Shown in pieces: positions 6,234 through 10,179 of a stretch of DNA of 10,179 bases (the stretch's first letter is position 1; every line of letters begins with the position of its first letter). Made by a program: the position numbers and the translations under genes. The stretch lies in the NCBI GenBank assembly GCA_029212955.1, contig JARGOW010000084.1, positions 1-10,179 on the forward strand, read 5' to 3'. Source of the stretch: Planctomycetota bacterium. GTDB taxonomy: Bacteria; Planctomycetota; UBA1135; GCA-002686595. The notes below the pieces were generated by a model. It made no database searches and had not been told where the DNA came from. It was given only the letters and a program-made list of their open reading frames with translations.

Positions 6234-7288
6234 ATGAACACTTCCATTCTGCAAGATCGTTGCGCCCAGGTCGGTTTGAGCGAGATCCATGACAAGGTTA
6301 TGGCCGGGGAACGCCTCTCCACGGACGACGGGCTCACCTTGTACAAAACTCCTGACATTCATGCGGTGGGCGCCCTAGCCAATTTCGTGCGCGAGCGCAT
6401 GCACGGGGACGACACGTTCTTCAACGTGAACCAGCACATCAACTACACCAACGTGTGCAACAAGCTGTGCCGCTTCTGCTCGTTCCAGCGCCTGCCCGGC
6501 CAGGAGGGCGCGTACGTGATGCGACCCGAGGAGGTCGCCACCAAGATCCGCGAACAACTCGACGAACCGGTCACCGAGGTTCATGTGGTAGGCGGCGTGT
6601 ACCCACGCCTGCCCTACAGCTACTACATCGACATCCTGCAAGCCATCAAGAAGGAGCGTCCTGGCATCCACATCAAGAGTTTCACCATGGTGGAACTGAT
6701 GCAGATTGCGCGCCTGGCCAAGAAACCCCTGGCCGAGGTTCTACCCGACTTGCAAGCCGCGGGCCTGGGGTCCTGCCCGGGAGGCGGCGCCGAGGTATTC
6801 GCCAAGCGAGTCCACGACGAGGGCTAATGCTGCACGGGCACATCGAAACCATCGAAGAACGAGTGGACCACTTGAACCGCCTGCGCCTGCTCCAGGACGA
6901 CACCGGTGGATTCCAAACCTACATTCCCCTCTCGTTCCACAACGCAGGCAATGAGTGGTCCCACCTGCCAGGCCCCACCGCCATGGATGAGCTCCGGGAG
7001 ATCGCTATCGGGCGCCTCATGCTCGACAACATCCCCCACGTGAAGGCCTATTGGATCATGTTGGGTATCCCCATCGCCCAAACGGCCCTGTCCTTCGGCG
7101 CCAACGACGTGGACGGCACCGTGGTGGAGGAGAAGATCTACCACGAGGCCGGTGCTTCGACCCCCCAGGCGGTCAAGCGCGAGGAGCTGGTGCGGTGGAT
7201 TCGAGATGCGGGCCGCGTCCCCGTCGAGCGCGACACGGTCTACAACGAGCTTTGGCGAGCCACCCCTGCGGACCCCGTTGGAGTCTGA
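6234..7288 (+). pseudogene. mqnE: Aminodeoxyfutalosine synthase, broken by internal deletion and frameshift
   Basis: MqnE is the radical SAM enzyme that joins a chorismate-derived enol ether with SAM to make aminodeoxyfutalosine. The 5' part (6234-6827) encodes 197 residues. It has the cluster ligands Cys75, Cys79 and Cys82 (NVCNKLCRFCSFQR), then TEVHVVGGVYPRLPYSYY, HIKSFTMVEL and PGGGAEVFAKRV, and ends at TAA (6825-6827). The match resumes one frame over at about 6821-6827 as MLHGHIETIEERVDHL. It runs through LQDDTGGFQTYIPLSFHN and RLMLDNIPHVKAYWIMLG to the TGA at 7286-7288. Between RVHDE and MLHGH the family should have about 25-27 further residues (the K-x-x-x-x-E-W-x-x-x-H segment, up to S-N-A-T). 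So this is a deletion of a length leaving remainder 1 on division by 3, not a simple one-base slip. The rest looks undamaged, which suggests a recent lesion or an assembly error. Confidence 0.85.
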
Positions 7289-7426
7289 GCCCAATCCGTC
7301 CAATACCGAGCCCGCCGACGGAGCCACCTGTTCGAATCGCGTAACTTCCAAGCTAGGCCCTTCCCTGCCCCCCCGGGTCCGTACGATAGGTACCCTCGGA
7401 TAACCCGAAGCCACCCATCCCACCCC

Positions 7427-9244
7427 ATGCAGCCGCGCCTCATCACTCTCCCCCTTCGCCTTTGGGCGGGAGTGATTTCATGCGCAGTAGCCCTCGCAGC
7501 CCCGTCACCGGGGCTGCCCGCATGTCAGGAGCGGAGCATGGTGGCCGAGATTCGAATCCTGCACGAGGCTCCAGACCTTAGGACAGCCTACGACGTGCTC
7601 TCCTACGACGTGGCGCTCGAACTCGAAGAGCGCGTGCCCAAATGGAAGGGCCGCGTGGCCATGGAGCTCCAGGTCGGAGAACTTGGAATCGCCGAGTTGC
7701 AAGTGGATGCGGGCATGGGCCTGACCATAGGCGGCTGCAGCTGGTCCGGCCGCGGGGAAGACGGTGCCCCGATATCCACGGATGCCAAGCCCTTCCAGCA
7801 CAAGAACGGCTTGCTCTCCGTCCGATTCGCAGACCCCCTCCCTGCGGGAACCACAGGGACCCTAGAGATTCAATTCCAGGGCAAGACCAAGCCCAGCCGG
7901 GGACAGCGGCCCGCCGTGTATTGGATGACCTCCACCGACGGGTCGGGCCGGGTGGACTGCTCCCTGCAATACACGGGCGCCCACAATGTATTCCCCTGCA
8001 AGAGTTCCTTCTTCCACCCCGAAGATGTGCCCAACCGCAGCGCCCTCGCACTGACCGTGCCCAAGCAATGGGTCGCCATCGGGCCCGGATCCAAGATCGC
8101 CGAAGCCCCGGCGGGAACCGACAAGCACACGTTCCAGTTCAGCCTGGACCAGCCCACCCCCACCTGGGCCCTGGGTTTCGCGGCCGGCCCCTACCAGGTG
8201 CGCCGCTTCCCCTGGAAGGGCAAGAACAAGGAAGTACAAGTCGAACTGTACCGGCTGCCGGAGCACGCTGAAGCCTTCGACGAACTCGCCCATACACTCC
8301 CTAGCCTGCTCGAACATCACGAGCGCATCTTTGGTGCCTACCCCTTCGCCAAGCACCGCCTGGCCGTGGTGGAAACGCTCACGGTCAGCACCGCCAACGC
8401 CACATGGGTCGGCGTGGGCACGGGCCTCCTCAATCTTTCCGGCGAGGAGGAAGACGATGAGAACACCGGATCCAAGGCCGTCCGCATCCTCTCCCATGAG
8501 CTAGGCCACGCCTGGTGGGGCCACGGATTGTTTGTGGGCTCCTGGCGCGACAACTGGCTGCACGAGAGCTTCGCTAGTTACGGAGCACTTTTGTACCTGG
8601 GTGAACAATCCGGCGACCAGGCCATGGATGATGCCTTCCAGCGGATTGCCGGCGATGTTTCCTTCAAGCACCGACTGGCCCTTTGCGACCGGGCCAGTGC
8701 TTGCTCGGCCACCTCGATCACCAACGCACTTTGGTACAAGGGCCCCTGGGTCCTTCGCACCCTTCGCTCGCAGGTGAACAACGACGAGCAGTGGTTTGCC
8801 GCCCTTGCGGATTTCCAACAGGAATTCCGCTCCAAGACTGTTTCCACAGAAGACCTATCGCGGGTCCTCGGCAAACACACCGGCGAATCCTGGGATCGTT
8901 TCTTTGAGGAGTGGTTCGAAGGCAGTGGCCTGCCCTGCATCGTGGGCACCGTACGCATTGCTAGAAACAAGCTACTGATCGACCTGGAGAACCGCAAAGA
9001 TCGTATTCGCACCACCACCCTCGATGGCCAGAGCCGCAACTTCCACCTGGGGCTGGAGCTCCAATGGAAGCAAGGCTCCAACCAGCACCAACGCAGGCTG
9101 CGCCTCGAACCCGGCGCCAACAGCTGGAGCATCGAGTGCGACAGCGAACCCACGAATGTGAAACTGGTGGGCCTTGAATCCATCCTGGGTCCCCACGAGG
9201 TCAAGATCATCCCCCTGCCCCACTCGGGCCTCAGCCGCCGTTAG
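7427..9244 (+). CDS. Secreted M1-family (gluzincin) metallopeptidase-like protein
   Basis: This encodes 605 residues. A hydrophobic N-terminal segment (about residues 9-26, ending near ALAAPSPG) is a likely signal peptide, so the protein acts outside the cytoplasm. An N-terminal beta-saddle domain follows, with the family landmark FPCKSSFFHPEDVPNR. The catalytic domain has HELGH (357-361) and, after exactly 18 residues, Glu380 in WLHESFA: the HExxH-x18-E zinc site of M1 peptidases, with Glu358 as general base. Tyr437 in WYKGPWVLRTLR fits the catalytic Tyr. The expected GxMEN motif just before the zinc site is replaced by WVGVGTG (327-333), so the Glu that binds the substrate N-terminus in aminopeptidases is missing. 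A C-terminal beta domain closes the protein. The start ATG lacks a Shine-Dalgarno site; a weak -10 (TACGAT, 7382-7387) lies upstream. Substrate unknown. Confidence 0.9.
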   Translation: MQPRLITLPLRLWAGVISCAVALAAPSPGLPACQERSMVAEIRILHEAPDLRTAYDVLSYDVALELEERVPKWKGRVAMELQVGELGIAELQVDAGMGLTIGGCSWSGRGEDGAPISTDAKPFQHKNGLLSVRFADPLPAGTTGTLEIQFQGKTKPSRGQRPAVYWMTSTDGSGRVDCSLQYTGAHNVFPCKSSFFHPEDVPNRSALALTVPKQWVAIGPGSKIAEAPAGTDKHTFQFSLDQPTPTWALGFAAGPYQVRRFPWKGKNKEVQVELYRLPEHAEAFDELAHTLPSLLEHHERIFGAYPFAKHRLAVVETLTVSTANATWVGVGTGLLNLSGEEEDDENTGSKAVRILSHELGHAWWGHGLFVGSWRDNWLHESFASYGALLYLGEQSGDQAMDDAFQRIAGDVSFKHRLALCDRASACSATSITNALWYKGPWVLRTLRSQVNNDEQWFAALADFQQEFRSKTVSTEDLSRVLGKHTGESWDRFFEEWFEGSGLPCIVGTVRIARNKLLIDLENRKDRIRTTTLDGQSRNFHLGLELQWKQGSNQHQRRLRLEPGANSWSIECDSEPTNVKLVGLESILGPHEVKIIPLPHSGLSRR

Positions 9245-9326
9245 GACCGCCGAGAAGGGCCTCACCGTAGGGGCGTCCGTGGGCCAAACAGCGTGAACGC
9301 GAACCCCTCGCCCCGCGAAGCATGGG

Positions 9327-10179
9327 TCAGCGGACCTGGGTAGTGGTGGCATTCTGCCGGACGGGCTCGCTCAACACATAGGCCAGTGGAACGCACAAAC
9401 TTGCCAATGCCAGGAAGCCACCACGGCCATAGGCGGGGTGACCGCCCATCAAGAAGAAAAAGGGCGTTGAGCTGAAAACCATTCCCGCTGCCAATGCGAA
9501 ACGGGCCGGTCCATTGGCAAAGGCCTGCCAGCCATAGAACAAGGCCCAAGGCAGCCAAACGAAGTAGTGAATCCAGGAGGGGCTGAGCACCAGGGGCAGG
9601 GCGCTGGCACACAAAACCAAAGCGATGGAAAAGCGCCCCGAGAGCAGGCAACGACGCATGCCCTTCAGGATCAAAGCCAAGGTGCCGAGTGGAAGCACCC
9701 AGGCCAGCACCAGCCACAAACCACCGGCTGCTCCCCACAACCGGGCCAAAATGGCCGGAACGAACTGGGTCGTTTCCGAGCTCCACCATTGGCTCGAGGT
9801 GGATCCGGGGTCATCCGACGGACGTAGTCTGGACCCGAGGTCCAAGTAATACTGCCAGGTGGCCTCAGGCCCCAGCACCGCCGCAGGCAAGGCGAACAGC
9901 CAAAGCCCGCTCAAGAAGGACACCCACACCAATCCCTTTTTGTCCCCAACAAAGGCGAAAGCCAACAGGAACCAGACAGGAAACAATTTGATCGAGATTG
10001 CCAGGGACAGACCCAGCGCGGCCAACGGACGATGGCCCCGGCACCAGGCTCGTAGGGCCATAATCGTCAACGCCCACACAATCGTGCTGACCTGACCCCA
10101 GTGCCAATCGTGGAGCCACGGAAAGGCCAGGGCGAACACAAGACTGTAGGCAAAGGTTATGCCGGGACCCGGCCGCTGC
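9327..10179 (-). CDS. GT87-like polytopic membrane glycosyltransferase (5' end outside window)
   Basis: The frame is open from the right edge to the TGA at 9327-9329, giving 283 visible residues; the N-terminal half lies outside. A GTG at 10139 is internal and not a credible start. The sequence contains about six or seven hydrophobic segments. It also has the landmark WHWGQVSTIVW followed by a membrane helix, AALGLSLAISIKLFP, and a short charged loop (GDKK). That arrangement is typical of DUF2029/GT87 proteins, which use polyprenyl-phosphate sugar donors at the membrane. A soluble loop at about 9760-9850 (RPSDDPGSTSSQWWSSETTQ) probably faces the outside. The acceptor and sugar cannot be told from the sequence. 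It is convergent with the M1 peptidase, with 82 bp between the stops and no clear terminator. Confidence 0.75.
   Translation of the reverse strand, partial: QRPGPGITFAYSLVFALAFPWLHDWHWGQVSTIVWALTIMALRAWCRGHRPLAALGLSLAISIKLFPVWFLLAFAFVGDKKGLVWVSFLSGLWLFALPAAVLGPEATWQYYLDLGSRLRPSDDPGSTSSQWWSSETTQFVPAILARLWGAAGGLWLVLAWVLPLGTLALILKGMRRCLLSGRFSIALVLCASALPLVLSPSWIHYFVWLPWALFYGWQAFANGPARFALAAGMVFSSTPFFFLMGGHPAYGRGGFLALASLCVPLAYVLSEPVRQNATTTQVR

Noticed and set aside
6825..6827. Stop in mqnE as a recoding event (programmed frameshift)
   Set aside because: The codon is TAA. About 25 conserved residues are missing at the junction, so frameshifting alone would not restore the protein.
7862..8497. Minus-strand ORF (211 codons) inside the M1 peptidase gene
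   Set aside because: It is antisense to a well-supported peptidase and shows no domain, start context or neighbouring gene logic.
3..10179. CRISPR arrays, tRNA or rRNA genes, insertion sequences
   Set aside because: I found no regularly spaced repeats, no tRNA cloverleaf and no transposase-like frame with terminal inverted repeats.

Overview
The window is a GC-rich bacterial chromosomal segment, most likely from a planctomycete-like organism. The evidence for that assignment is the futalosine menaquinone genes, the near absence of Shine-Dalgarno sites, and large secreted proteins that end in a module with a GETW-x-FQ-x-W-x-R signature. I associate that module with deep planctomycete lineages from memory; the taxonomic call is inference.

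Layout. Positions 3-566 hold the C-terminal end of a secreted protein. A small lipoprotein gene (873-1433) follows on the same strand. It faces a large secreted repeat protein on the minus strand (1575-3314), with a perfect 12-bp hairpin between the two stops. The minus gene is divergent from a tight two-gene plus-strand unit: a DsrE-like protein (3616-3987) and a SAM-dependent methyltransferase (3999-4781). Next come mqnC (4967-6229) and a damaged mqnE (6234-7288), separated by 4 bp. A secreted M1-type metallopeptidase (7427-9244) follows. The right edge carries the C-terminal part of a GT87-like membrane glycosyltransferase on the minus strand (9327-10179).

Main discovery. The methyltransferase frame is interrupted by a single TGA at 4611-4613, and the same frame then continues for 55 further codons with family-typical sequence. 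The TGA falls where related methyltransferases have a conserved Cys (the W-x-x-C-I-x-G-A motif). It is followed 13 nt later by a perfect 8-bp hairpin with a GGA loop, in the position and form of a bacterial SECIS element. I read the gene as a 260-residue selenoprotein with Sec at residue 205, co-transcribed with a DsrE-like protein that has a C-x-x-C pair. A conventional ORF call would cut it to 204 residues.

Other points of interest are an apparent internal deletion plus frameshift in mqnE beside an intact mqnC, an M1 peptidase that keeps the zinc site but lacks the GxMEN exopeptidase motif, and the same C-terminal module on two unrelated secreted proteins.
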